The notes under the pieces were generated by a model. The model did not search any database, was not told the DNA's origin, and saw only the letters and a list, made by a program, of their open reading frames with translations. From positions 310,001 to 374,000 of the forward strand of contig NC_013791.2 in assembly GCF_000005825.2 (NCBI RefSeq): a DNA stretch of 64,000 bases, written 5' to 3'. A program made the position numbers and the translations under genes. Shown here in pieces: positions 1 to 7,831 of this stretch; positions within the stretch are counted from its first letter, which is position 1; each line of letters opens with the position of its first letter. Source of the DNA: Alkalihalophilus pseudofirmus OF4 (GTDB lineage: Bacteria > Bacillota > Bacilli > Bacillales > Bacillaceae_D).

Positions 1-2053
1 ATTCGATACAATTGTACGAATCCAAGAACGTCCAAGACCAGCATTTACGAATGATGGTCAAGATTTTTCACAAAGTGTCTCTAGGGTCCAAGGTGCAATT
101 GATGGTAATTATTCAGTGCTATCCGATTTAAGAGCTTCCACAGGCGAGGAGACTGTTAATCAACTAGCTGGTCATCTTGAAGATGGCCAAAGAGAGATGA
201 TGAATACTTTTAGAACTCAGCGAATGAGTTATTCTTTTAATCAGCTAGAATCAGCTATGCTCCCAATTCGCGAAGAGTTGACCAATGGATCAAACGGAGG
301 GGGAAACGAGGGAGGCCAGAACCCGCCTGCTGAAGTTGATGTTGATATACCAACAGCTACCCTTGCCTCAGCAGAATCATTAACTGAACTAAAAGCTCAG
401 CTGTCACAATTAAAGGGAGCAATTGATTCAGCCGCTAGTGACTCTCCCTCAGACGGAGAAGAGGGCGAAGAAGACAGTGGAGGTCAACAAGACCACTTAG
501 AAGGTCTTCGTGCTTCTGTAGCTGCACTTGAGAGTGAAATTGAAAAAATAGAAGGCGAGCTAAATGCTCAATCTTCTACTCAAGCAGAGTGGGAACGAGT
601 GTTAGAAGAATTGATTGCTCAAATCGAAAGCGCACCACAGCAGCAGCCAAACCCTGGGAATCCAGGGAACAGAGCAATCATTGATAAGATCAATCAAAAA
701 GAAGCAGGCATCCTCAGCTCTTCTTACTTATCAACTACTCGCAAAGATCGATTAGCTCCGTATTTTGGGACGGCTATTCAGACCCAAAATACTGATAAAT
801 TATTAACGTATTACTCACATCTGTCTGCGTATCACCAGGCTGCTAATCAGTCTGCGGAACAAGAAGATGAGTTAATTTCTGATATTTTAGCAGGAAGTGA
901 AGGCCTCACAGCTGTTGAAGAAACTTTTGAATCTATTCAAGGAGGCTTCAATGATCTTCAATCGGGATTAGATCAATCGATTGATGATCTTGATCTTTTA
1001 GAAAGTGACTTTGAAGGATTTGTTGAGGCTGTTCATACTTTTATTGATGAATACGATGAAAGTGTTCAGCTTGAACAAGAGGCGATTGTAAGTGAGCTGC
1101 AAGAAATTGAGGAAAATGCGAATCTTGTTACGCTTGCGCTGCGCGAAGGTATCGAAACGCCTGAGGTTGAATCCCCTCCGGTAGATGATATGAACGGAGA
1201 AATGATCGTATCGAATCAGCAAAATGCCATGGGCAATATTGAACAAGTGTCAAACTTAGTCAGTTCATTGTCTGATCGCTCAAATTACGTCAATGAGTAT
1301 ACTGATGAGTTATATGAAAAAGTAGGTTCTGTTCAATCTAGAGCAGATGAATTAAATAATAACTGGGCTACCAATGTAGAAGCCTCACAGCTTGTACAGA
1401 ACGACCTTTACAGTATTCTTAGAAATGCTGTAGTGGATGGTCAGCCAAACCCTTACGTGTATGATTACCTGTCAAATCCAGTCCAAATCAGCGGTGAGGC
1501 TCCTGAAGAAAGAACAAATAATACGCCGCCAGTAGTAATGCTGGTCATTATCTTAGTATCCGGGTTGATTATTGGATTGTTCGTACACTATTTCTCTTAT
1601 GTGCCAGCCATGCTTAATGCATCAATGTTTGTACTATTAAATATTGCTGTCGGGTTAATCATTAGTATTTATGGGCTTAATATTTACCCAATGCATGATG
1701 TTCAAGCATTTAAGTGGACGATTGTAACGATCCTGCTATTAACTGCAACGGCTGGATTGGTTCAGTTAGGTCTAGTCTTCGGTTTAATAACAGGCGGTCT
1801 TGTCATCGTAGGACTAATGCTGTTCTTTGTCACACCGCTGCTTGATCTCGTTATGCCGAATTTCAGCATGAATCATCCGGTTTCTGAAGTATACATGTCG
1901 ATTCAATTTGGAAATCAATCGATGTTTCTTCCAGCTGTTATTGTTTTATCTATTGTAAGTATCATAGCAGCAGCTGCTGCATACTTCATTAGAGGACGCC
2001 GTCTTACTCAAAAAGAAGAGGAAGATTTAGATGAAAGCTATGAAGCTTCTTAA
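1..2053 (+). CDS. esaA: Type VII secretion protein EsaA/YueB, C-terminal part (5' end outside window)
   Basis: The reading frame is open from base 2, so the gene enters from the left edge; the GTG at 116 is internal. The visible 683 residues are a long, acidic, coiled-coil-rich extracellular region, with an Asn/Gly- and Pro-rich linker, followed by about five or six membrane segments (codons from about 1530 to 2010) and a short charged tail. This matches the C-terminal half of EsaA/YueB (YhgE/Pip-like), the large membrane subunit of the Firmicutes type VII secretion machine; B. subtilis YueB is also the phage SPP1 receptor. It overlaps essA by 23 bases, the yueB-yueC order of B. subtilis. The family call is firm; the missing N-terminus cannot be judged. 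Confidence 0.88.
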   Translation, partial: FDTIVRIQERPRPAFTNDGQDFSQSVSRVQGAIDGNYSVLSDLRASTGEETVNQLAGHLEDGQREMMNTFRTQRMSYSFNQLESAMLPIREELTNGSNGGGNEGGQNPPAEVDVDIPTATLASAESLTELKAQLSQLKGAIDSAASDSPSDGEEGEEDSGGQQDHLEGLRASVAALESEIEKIEGELNAQSSTQAEWERVLEELIAQIESAPQQQPNPGNPGNRAIIDKINQKEAGILSSSYLSTTRKDRLAPYFGTAIQTQNTDKLLTYYSHLSAYHQAANQSAEQEDELISDILAGSEGLTAVEETFESIQGGFNDLQSGLDQSIDDLDLLESDFEGFVEAVHTFIDEYDESVQLEQEAIVSELQEIEENANLVTLALREGIETPEVESPPVDDMNGEMIVSNQQNAMGNIEQVSNLVSSLSDRSNYVNEYTDELYEKVGSVQSRADELNNNWATNVEASQLVQNDLYSILRNAVVDGQPNPYVYDYLSNPVQISGEAPEERTNNTPPVVMLVIILVSGLIIGLFVHYFSYVPAMLNASMFVLLNIAVGLIISIYGLNIYPMHDVQAFKWTIVTILLLTATAGLVQLGLVFGLITGGLVIVGLMLFFVTPLLDLVMPNFSMNHPVSEVYMSIQFGNQSMFLPAVIVLSIVSIIAAAAAYFIRGRRLTQKEEEDLDESYEAS

Positions 2054-2519
2054 TATATCTGCCTTTGTTTGTTTACTATTTTTTCTCCTTCCGTCTTTAG
2101 TTCTGGCGGAGGGGGATCCAGTAGTAGAGCCTCAGGAATACAAAGAACGACAAATTAATGTGGATTTAAATTATTACAGAGAAGACGAACGTGTGAGACG
2201 GGAAGCACTGTCTGAAGAGCAAAGGGTGCTTACTTTTACGCAAAGAGAAATGAAATACTTTGATGAGGTATATGAGGAGCTCTTTCAAACAAGGACGATC
2301 GAAGTGAATACGATTACCGCTAAAGCAGAGCGGCTCGATTTGTTTAATGGAGAAACAGAACCTGCGAGACAGAGCCGGACAGAGCAGGAATCTGAAACAG
2401 GGATTGTTCAAATCAGTACCATTTTAATCGCGGTTGTCATCCTAATGATCGCCATATTAATGTTTGTTGTTATTCCAAGATTAATGAAAAAGCCAGACAA
2501 GTATGAGCAACTAACCTAA
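2031..2519 (+). CDS. essA: Type VII secretion protein EssA/YueC
   Basis: A 162-residue protein with an N-terminal hydrophobic signal/anchor (residues about 5-26), an acidic and basic extracytoplasmic middle rich in Glu/Arg, and one C-terminal membrane helix (about 127-149) ending in a short basic cytoplasmic tail. Size, topology and position directly after esaA/yueB match EssA (YueC), a small membrane component of the Yuk/Ess type VII system. The start overlaps the end of esaA, so the two are translationally linked; a second in-frame ATG lies three codons in. A strong terminator follows at once, so this looks like the last gene of the core secretion operon and separates it from the effector cassette. 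Confidence 0.85.
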   Translation: MKAMKLLNISAFVCLLFFLLPSLVLAEGDPVVEPQEYKERQINVDLNYYREDERVRREALSEEQRVLTFTQREMKYFDEVYEELFQTRTIEVNTITAKAERLDLFNGETEPARQSRTEQESETGIVQISTILIAVVILMIAILMFVVIPRLMKKPDKYEQLT

Positions 2520-2556
2520 AGAAGCATGACAGAGAGAGAAACATGCTTCTTTTTCT
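2519..2556 (+). terminator. Rho-independent terminator after essA
   Basis: A 10-bp perfect stem AAGAAGCATG / CATGCTTCTT with a 13-base loop, followed by a T-rich tract. It overlaps the essA stop codon and divides the secretion operon from the LXG cassette. Confidence 0.85.
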
Positions 2557-2585
2557 TAAAAAATAAAAAGAGGGAAGTGTCATTT

Positions 2586-2930
2586 ATGCCATTAACTGGA
2601 TTGTATTTGAGCTTACGTCAAAAGCAGGATGAACTCGCAAGGCTTAGATCATGCCGCACTGAGTTGATGAATTGCAGAGAAGATTTCTATAGCAATGAGC
2701 ATCTATGCAAGAGTCCTAGTTTATCTTCAGTCACATGGGCAGGGAGCCTGGCAGATCGGTTTGAAAACCTCCGTGAAGGCGGCCTTGTATCAAGTTACCG
2801 GGAATTGCCGGGCAGTCAGCTTGATACCTCTCTTCAAACTCTCTCATCCAAGATTTCACAGACAGAGCAAGAAATTATTTCACTTCAACAATCGATCGTT
2901 GCTGCAAAAGCTGCGATGGTCGCACGTTAA
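2586..2930 (+). CDS. YwqH-like DUF5082 protein, LXG-toxin partner
   Basis: A 114-residue, mostly alpha-helical protein: an N-terminal coiled coil (residues 5-40), a central W-A-G turn followed by a helix (about 55-65), and a C-terminal Gln/Ser-rich helix. The helix-WxG-helix layout and the place before a DUF5344 gene and an LXG gene match the YwqH (DUF5082) family, which accompanies LXG effectors. ATG 2586 is preferred because GGGAAG lies just upstream, whereas the longer frame from 2526 starts inside the essA terminator hairpin. The gene is the first of a tight unit (12 bases to the next). LXG partners are known to bind the LXG domain for secretion; that role here is inferred. Confidence 0.75.
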   Translation: MPLTGLYLSLRQKQDELARLRSCRTELMNCREDFYSNEHLCKSPSLSSVTWAGSLADRFENLREGGLVSSYRELPGSQLDTSLQTLSSKISQTEQEIISLQQSIVAAKAAMVAR

Positions 2931-2942
2931 GGAGGGGTATAG

Positions 2943-3218
2943 ATGAGCGAAATTAAAATTATATATGCGGATGTAGAACAAGAATTAGCAAAGCTGCAAA
3001 CCGCTGTTCAAGCACTAGACCCTTCAATGCCTTCTTCAGTAGGAGAAAATAATGTCCTAGATGTAGTAGACCGCCTTAACCAGCTGAACCAACAAATGAA
3101 TCAAATGGTTGAAGCATACCAAGCCCTGCTTCTAAAAAACGAAGAAGACACCCGCCAATCAATCGAAACGATGAAACAGGCCGATCAGAATGTGAGTTCG
3201 CAGATTAATAGTAAATAA
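2943..3218 (+). CDS. YwqI-like DUF5344 small helical protein, LXG-toxin partner
   Basis: A 91-residue acidic helical protein with two predicted helices (about 2-25 and 40-85) rich in Gln/Asn and Leu, with no signal peptide or membrane segment. It matches the YwqI/DUF5344 family, whose members sit between a YwqH-like gene and an LXG toxin gene and resemble WXG100-type helical hairpins. The start has GGAGGGG seven bases upstream. Only five bases separate its stop from the GTG that opens the longest frame of the LXG gene, so the three genes are surely co-transcribed. Most likely it pairs with the DUF5082 protein on the N-terminal LXG helix bundle as a targeting partner (inference from characterised LXG systems). 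Confidence 0.75.
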   Translation: MSEIKIIYADVEQELAKLQTAVQALDPSMPSSVGENNVLDVVDRLNQLNQQMNQMVEAYQALLLKNEEDTRQSIETMKQADQNVSSQINSK

Positions 3219-3232
3219 GAGAGGTGAAGGCG

Positions 3233-4750
3233 ATGAAAAAGCTCGATGTGAAAGATCTACAAGAGAGCATAGATAAGGTACTCTCTACTCTTGATTCCAA
3301 ACAAGAAGAATTTAAACTTATAGATGAGCGTATTCAGGGCTTGCTAGCGAAAGAACAGTCCTTTAAAGGTGAGGGTGGAAAAGCGATTCGATCTTTCTAT
3401 TCAGAAGCTCATTTGCCTTTACTTCAGTATTTACAAGGATTTAATGCAGAGTATAAAGGGACACTTGTAGGATTCAAAGGGGCATTAAATACATTTGAAC
3501 CAGCTAGTAATGGCTTTATTGATGAAGGCTTTATTAAGGAAGATATTCAAGATGGGTTAGAGCGGGCAAAGCGTACTACAGTTGATCTTACCAATCAGAC
3601 TAATAACGCCATGCAGAAAGTTGATGGGATTGTCTCCCTGCCTAGATTAAACGAAGAAGAGGTTATTCATCATGTACAACAAGCTAATAGAGAAGCTTTA
3701 GAAACGGTAGAAAACCTATATACATTTGATCAGCAGCAAAAAGAAAAGCTCGATCTAGTAGGGGAGAAGTTGGAAATTCTCACTGCTTTTATCGCGGACC
3801 TGAAAACAATGTTTAACAATAAATCCTTTGATATTAGTCAGTTCCCTCAAGGCATCCTTGCATTTAATCCAAATTACCGCAAAATCATAGATAATCATTA
3901 CATTCAAAACAACATGAAACAACACCTTCTTGCTTATTATGGCTTTCAAGCACATCAAGTTGCTGATTACCAAGGTTTAGAGGGTTGTATCAGTCCGCAT
4001 TTAGCCGTGCCTCATATGTATCTGGGACAGCTGAACACAGCAAATGATAGGACAACAACTGATAAGACAGATGAAGGTGCTGGTGTTGGTAATCTATATA
4101 CGTATTATCAAGTCTTAAAGAATATTGATTTTGAAGAAACGTACGGGAATACCAATGTATTAGCTCCGGGGGCAGGTAACTATAATCTTGATATAGCTCT
4201 AAATCAATCGGGCTTCAATCTATCTGCAGGGGCAAGTATTGTTGATACGAACTCACAAAATAAAAGCAAGGGTCAGGATGAAAGTGAAGTGTTTCAAAGA
4301 ATGTTTTATGCTAATGGAGAGGTTCAATTACCATCTCTATCAGGATTTAATGAAGCATTTTCAGATGGTGATTTAATCGGAGGGAAAACAGAGGCTGCCG
4401 TATCACATAGTAATTTGGCTCATGAAAACTCGCCTGTCAGTTTTGATATGAAACTCTTCTATGGAGATGCCCATGCTGGCATTGAAAATTATTCTGCTGG
4501 TGCAGGAGCTGGTGCAGGAGTAGCTAAGGCTGGTCTTCAAATAAACCCGCTTAATTTCTTTGGATATGAGGTTCTCTCTGAAGTATTCAACATTGATAAA
4601 TCTCCATATATCGGCGTAAATGTAGGTATAGGAAGCGCAGGGGCTTCGGCCAAATTTGGTACAGAGAGTGAAATTTTTGCAGCGTTAGGGTTAGGTGTTG
4701 GAATCAAATTTGGAGTTGATGATGTAGAACGGAGTAAGGAAGATGAGTAA
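3233..4750 (+). CDS. LXG-domain type VII secretion effector with Gly/Ala-rich C-terminal domain
   Basis: A 505-residue protein. Residues 1-about 200 are a long helical LXG domain (leading KKLDVKDL, heptad-rich helices, the FKGEGG turn near 44). Residues about 210-290 form a linker with many aromatic residues. The C-terminal half, from about 300, is rich in Gly, Ala, Ser and Asn, with SAGAGAGAGVAKAG and a final GLGVGIKFGVDD, and ends in an acidic tail. No nuclease, ADP-ribosyltransferase or lipase motif is visible. ATG 3233 has GAGGTG six bases upstream and is preferred to GTG 3224. The small membrane gene at 4743 overlaps its 3' end by eight bases, the usual toxin-immunity arrangement. Family known; toxic activity unknown, possibly membrane-directed. 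Confidence 0.8.
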   Translation: MKKLDVKDLQESIDKVLSTLDSKQEEFKLIDERIQGLLAKEQSFKGEGGKAIRSFYSEAHLPLLQYLQGFNAEYKGTLVGFKGALNTFEPASNGFIDEGFIKEDIQDGLERAKRTTVDLTNQTNNAMQKVDGIVSLPRLNEEEVIHHVQQANREALETVENLYTFDQQQKEKLDLVGEKLEILTAFIADLKTMFNNKSFDISQFPQGILAFNPNYRKIIDNHYIQNNMKQHLLAYYGFQAHQVADYQGLEGCISPHLAVPHMYLGQLNTANDRTTTDKTDEGAGVGNLYTYYQVLKNIDFEETYGNTNVLAPGAGNYNLDIALNQSGFNLSAGASIVDTNSQNKSKGQDESEVFQRMFYANGEVQLPSLSGFNEAFSDGDLIGGKTEAAVSHSNLAHENSPVSFDMKLFYGDAHAGIENYSAGAGAGAGVAKAGLQINPLNFFGYEVLSEVFNIDKSPYIGVNVGIGSAGASAKFGTESEIFAALGLGVGIKFGVDDVERSKEDE

Positions 4751-4991
4751 AGATAAACAGTCAATAGTAAAAAGTATACATGCAGCCTTTATTGTTGGAA
4801 AAATAATGACGATAGTGTTTGGCTTATTAATAGCTATTATTTTCATTTCAGATCCGAGTTCTAAAACTCCTGAAGAGTGGATTGTTATTGTATTTTCATT
4901 ACTGGTCGTTTCAATAGGACCTTTAACGATTCTTCACCTTGTACACCATAAGGTTTTTCTTAAGAAATATCCGGAGATTAAACAGAAATGA
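4743..4991 (+). CDS. Small two-helix membrane protein, candidate immunity protein
   Basis: An 82-residue basic protein with two strongly hydrophobic segments (about residues 14-36 and 46-66), short polar ends and a Lys-rich C-terminus, so a hairpin inner-membrane protein. No named family is recognised. Its ATG lies inside the last codons of the LXG effector (eight-base overlap), which gives translational coupling and is the classic place for an immunity gene. If the effector acts on the membrane, a membrane-embedded immunity protein would make sense; this is inference from position and topology only. The next gene starts nine bases after its stop. Confidence 0.65.
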   Translation: MSKDKQSIVKSIHAAFIVGKIMTIVFGLLIAIIFISDPSSKTPEEWIVIVFSLLVVSIGPLTILHLVHHKVFLKKYPEIKQK

Positions 4992-4999
4992 GGGATAGC

Positions 5000-5269
5000 A
5001 TGGCACAACAAGAATGGTTGCCTATAGGGTCAGTAGTAAAAGTAAGAAACTTCAATAAGCCTGTAATGATTTACGGCAGGAAACAGAGACAAGAAGCTTC
5101 CGGTAAAGTGTTTGATTATGTGGCAGTTCCTTATCCAGAAGGGAATATTTCTGAAGATTTTAATATGTTCTTTAACATTTCAATGATCGCTGAAGTTTAT
5201 TTTAAAGGGTTTGAGACAGAAGAGGAACTCAATCTAAGAAACTCTCTTTCAGAAGAAGAGAATCATTAA
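5000..5269 (+). CDS. DUF4176-family protein
   Basis: An 89-residue soluble protein with the pattern LPIGSVV-VRN----MIYGRKQ and a later DYVAVPYPEGN, typical of DUF4176, a small beta-rich family of unknown function found near type VII effectors. ATG 5000 is preferred over ATG 4988 because GAGGGA sits six bases upstream; the longer form would begin inside the preceding gene. It follows the candidate immunity gene and precedes a lipoprotein gene in the same transcription unit. It may be an accessory or chaperone factor for the effector; no catalytic residues are recognisable. Confidence 0.7.
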   Translation: MAQQEWLPIGSVVKVRNFNKPVMIYGRKQRQEASGKVFDYVAVPYPEGNISEDFNMFFNISMIAEVYFKGFETEEELNLRNSLSEEENH

Positions 5270-5290
5270 GTAAGTTGATAAGGGGAATTT

Positions 5291-5758
5291 ATGCGAAAAA
5301 TTATTATATCATTAATACTTGCTATGTTGGCTGGCTGCGGGAACTCAACCACTCAAGAAGCCTTAATTACCTATACGAATGAAGACCTCATTCCTTTAAT
5401 TGAGATAGAGGACGAGGCTACAAGCCGATTTAACAGCATTGGTCAAAGCTTCACAAATGATTACGATTTAGCTCAAAGGATTGAAGAAGAAGTCATTCCA
5501 CTATACGAAGAATTAGTAAAAGGGTTAAACAACGTGAATGTACAAAATGAGGAAATTGAAGAGGCTCATCAAATCTTTTTAGAAGGCTCAATGCTTCAAT
5601 TAGAAGGAATGACTAAAATAGTTGAAGCCATACAGTCAAATGACCAACAGATGGCAGAAGAAGCCCACCGTTTACTCGAACAAGGAGAGGTGCTGGTGAC
5701 TCAATTCAGCAATGAGCTTTCCGAACTATATGAGACCTATGATGTAGAGATTCAATAA
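5291..5758 (+). CDS. Putative lipoprotein of the LXG cassette
   Basis: A 155-residue protein with a short type II signal peptide and the lipobox LAGC (lipidated Cys16). The mature part is acidic and almost entirely helical, with heptad-like Leu/Ile/Glu repeats, so probably an extracytoplasmic helical bundle tethered to the membrane. No named domain is recognised. AGGGGAAT precedes the ATG. Surface lipoproteins are known immunity proteins for at least one LXG effector class (the lipase TslA of S. aureus), so this is a second immunity candidate beside the membrane protein at 4743; the analogy is inference. Confidence 0.65.
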   Translation: MRKIIISLILAMLAGCGNSTTQEALITYTNEDLIPLIEIEDEATSRFNSIGQSFTNDYDLAQRIEEEVIPLYEELVKGLNNVNVQNEEIEEAHQIFLEGSMLQLEGMTKIVEAIQSNDQQMAEEAHRLLEQGEVLVTQFSNELSELYETYDVEIQ

Positions 5759-5777
5759 AGGCAAAGGAGGAGATGGG

Positions 5778-5975
5778 GTGGCCAATCTCTGGGAGCGCCA
5801 TGGTTTTACGTTTATCATTGTCTTTTATTTAATTAGTATTACCATTCAAATTGTCACTTCCTTGCTTATCTATGAAGATACTTTTGAGAAGCTTGTGATG
5901 ATTGGTGTTCAGTTAATCCTAACAACGATTGCTGTTTTTATCGCATATAAAATAATCAATAAATTATTTAAATAG
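5778..5975 (+). CDS. Small two-helix membrane protein
   Basis: A 65-residue protein that is almost all membrane: helices at about 9-30 and 37-60, with Lys at the C-terminus. The GTG start is chosen because a strong AAGGAGG ends seven bases upstream; the nearby ATG at 5773 is out of frame. It is the fourth small gene after the LXG effector, 19 bases after the lipoprotein gene, with no terminator between. It resembles no named family; it may help anchor or protect against the cassette's effector (inference). Confidence 0.6.
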   Translation: MANLWERHGFTFIIVFYLISITIQIVTSLLIYEDTFEKLVMIGVQLILTTIAVFIAYKIINKLFK

Positions 5976-6016
5976 AATTATACATAAACAATAGATGCAT
6001 TAGGGAGGTTTACACA

Positions 6017-6292
6017 TTGGCTAAAGACCAAGGTTCTATTAAATTTTTTAGAGGCAAGGAATGGTATGCTTTTACACGTGCTTTTAAGCTTTATGTAAAC
6101 GGAGAAGAAATAGGGAAGATCAAACGCGGTAAAGAGATAATCGTCGAGGTATCTCCAGGAGTTCATACGGTGTATGCAAGTATGGACGGATTTCAAACGG
6201 AAGAGGCTGAAGTGACAGTCGACGCTGATCAGACGATTACTTTTCAAGTGACAGGAAGTACGCAATCGTTCGTTACGCTGAAAATGTTATAA
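6017..6292 (+). CDS. Small PEGA-like beta-sandwich protein
   Basis: A 91-residue protein with the pattern KLYVNGEEIGKIKRGKEI-VEVSPGVHTVYASMDGFQ, the short beta-sandwich seen in PEGA-type surface modules. There is no signal peptide or membrane helix, so it is probably cytosolic. The TTG start is supported by AGGGAGG eight bases upstream, with no competing ATG. It is the last gene of the LXG unit; a strong terminator begins at its stop codon. Confidence 0.6.
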   Translation: MAKDQGSIKFFRGKEWYAFTRAFKLYVNGEEIGKIKRGKEIIVEVSPGVHTVYASMDGFQTEEAEVTVDADQTITFQVTGSTQSFVTLKML

Positions 6293-6329
6293 GCACCCAT
6301 TACCTGGCATGAGGCATGGGTGCTTTTTG
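6291..6329 (+). terminator. Rho-independent terminator ending the LXG cassette
   Basis: A 10-bp stem AAGCACCCAT / ATGGGTGCTT followed by TTT. It overlaps the stop codon of the preceding gene. With the essA terminator at 2519 it delimits a single transcription unit of eight genes. Confidence 0.85.
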
Positions 6330-6391
6330 ATTAAAAAAGAATATAACGATAGAACTAAAAAATCGTTTAATCTTTCTAACAGAGGTGTTTA

Positions 6392-7054
6392 ATGAATATC
6401 ATTTCTTTACTATTTGGCAAGCCGTATCGCGCTAATAAGCTCTTTCTCTTTTTTTATTGGTTTGTCATTGCTTTTTATTTTGTCGGGTTTGTGATGATGA
6501 TCTCTTTGATTGTAATGACGGGTGAGTGGCTATTTATCATACCTCTAGTAATCTTCCCTTTATTGTTTCGTATAGTGTATAAATTAAATACGTTTATTTA
6601 TCAATCGATCTCTAATCAAAAAGATCATTCACCTTTAAAGAAGAAATGGATAATGATAGGGAGTGCTTTTGTCATCCTAATGATCACCTTTCCTATCCTC
6701 GTCTTTATGTTTTCAGACAACGTTGTAACGAATGTTTCCAATACAAATGTGAATGGTGAAATAGAGCTTTCGATTGGATCGGTAAAAGGTACTTATGAAA
6801 TTGAGGCGTTTCAAATTGAGGCGTTTCAATTAGAGGAATCAATAAACGATGTAGCTTTATTGCCTTACGAGGCCTTTGTAAGAGAGGGTTCCTTTTTATT
6901 ATTTCTAGAGCATAATGGCGAAATGATTTGGAGTGAAGAGGTTTCCGGGAACCATTCTGGCGAGATGGCGATAGAGCTGAGAGAAGGAACTTATCGAATT
7001 AAATTAGAGTCAGAAGAAGCGAAAGGCATTGTGATCAACTTGTCGCTTAATTAA
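6392..7054 (+). CDS. Unknown membrane protein with extracytoplasmic C-terminal domain
   Basis: A 220-residue protein with three hydrophobic segments (about residues 17-40, 43-62 and 90-112) and a C-terminal domain of about 105 residues probably outside the membrane. That domain is acidic and beta-rich, with a final REGTYRIKLESEEAKG pattern. RBS AGAGGTG precedes the ATG. Nothing in it names a family. A tandem 15-base duplication at 6798-6827 gives the repeated peptide IEAFQIEAFQ. It stands alone between two terminators; the link to the LXG cassette upstream is only positional. Confidence 0.65.
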   Translation: MNIISLLFGKPYRANKLFLFFYWFVIAFYFVGFVMMISLIVMTGEWLFIIPLVIFPLLFRIVYKLNTFIYQSISNQKDHSPLKKKWIMIGSAFVILMITFPILVFMFSDNVVTNVSNTNVNGEIELSIGSVKGTYEIEAFQIEAFQLEESINDVALLPYEAFVREGSFLLFLEHNGEMIWSEEVSGNHSGEMAIELREGTYRIKLESEEAKGIVINLSLN

Positions 7055-7071
7055 ATAATTCTCTCTAAACC

Positions 7072-7119
7072 AAAACAGCCTTTGCATAAGTAATATAACT
7101 GATGCAAAGGCTGTTTTTA
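7072..7119 (+). terminator. Rho-independent terminator
   Basis: A 16-bp perfect stem AAAACAGCCTTTGCAT / ATGCAAAGGCTGTTTT with a 14-base loop and T tract. It can act in both directions and also lies downstream of the minus-strand small gene ending at 7166. Confidence 0.9.
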
Positions 7120-7165
7120 AAATATGGGATAGAAAAGAGCAAACAAGATTAGATAAGATCGATTT

Positions 7166-7321
7166 CTATTGAAACATCGGAAAGACATATTGAACTAAGA
7201 ACCATAAGAACCCAAAGAAAATGATAATATAAGCTAAATATTTTATAAAGCTCGATGCTACTTTACTTGAATCATGCTTTTTCTCCACATGCTTCTCCTC
7301 GACATCTACATCTTTTCTCAT
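7166..7321 (-). CDS. Small single-pass membrane protein (51 aa)
   Basis: A short minus-strand frame of 51 residues: a charged N-terminal stretch with many Lys, Glu, Asp and His (1-19), then one hydrophobic helix (about 24-45) ending FPMFQ. AAAGGGAGG lies seven bases before the ATG, a very good ribosome binding site, and the frame ends just before a terminator that works on this strand. These signs support a real gene. The family is not recognised. Confidence 0.6.
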   Translation of the reverse strand: MRKDVDVEEKHVEKKHDSSKVASSFIKYLAYIIIFFGFLWFLVQYVFPMFQ

Positions 7322-7587
7322 GATAACGCCTCCCTTTAAAATGATTTCTTATCGTTTATATATCCGATTTGATACCACCTGAAACATAAGTAAAAAAGGA
7401 GGGTTGATCTACCCTTTTACCAATCAGTCCTAACTAGTGAAATGGATTCAATTAGGAAAAGGCGTGGAATCATTTCCATGTGAACAAGGACTTAATTTAG
7501 GCGTAGAGGTTTTGATTAAGCTAAATAGGGGGATGTAATAACCAACAAACAAATTGGAAAATAAGATTGAAAGGTTGTGAGGAAAAA

Positions 7588-7731
7588 ATGTTATGGACAG
7601 TACTGATTGTGTTGTTAGTATTGTGGCTACTAGGTTTTTCATTTGAAGTTGGAGGCGGACTTATTCATTTACTGTTAGTTGTAGCCCTTATCGTCTTCAT
7701 TCTACAAATGTTAACTGGAAGAAGAGCATAA
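7588..7731 (+). CDS. Small membrane protein, lmo0937 family (47 aa)
   Basis: A 47-residue protein that is two hydrophobic stretches around a GGGLIH turn: LW--LIVLLVLWLLGF, then HLLLVVALIVFILQML, then a basic TGRRA end. This is the layout of the lmo0937-type small membrane proteins common in Firmicutes and often linked with general stress genes. GTGAGGA precedes the ATG, and a terminator follows five bases after the stop. Function unknown. Confidence 0.75.
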   Translation: MLWTVLIVLLVLWLLGFSFEVGGGLIHLLLVVALIVFILQMLTGRRA

Positions 7732-7735
7732 CTGC

Positions 7736-7769
7736 AGCAAGCGTTCTTATTAGAGCGCTTGCTTTTTTT
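7736..7769 (+). terminator. Rho-independent terminator
   Basis: Stem AGCAAGCG / CGCTTGCT with a 12-base loop and a run of seven T. Confidence 0.85.
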
Positions 7770-7831
7770 CATGTGTTTTCCACTTTTGGTCATACTAAGG
7801 TAGATATTTGACCAAAGGAGTGAAGAAAGCC

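Noticed and set aside
998-1246. Minus-strand frame within esaA
   Set aside because: Shadow of the strongly supported plus-strand gene; no RBS or similarity.
2526-2585. N-terminal extension of the DUF5082 protein from 2526
   Set aside because: It starts inside the essA terminator hairpin; a good RBS points to ATG 2586.
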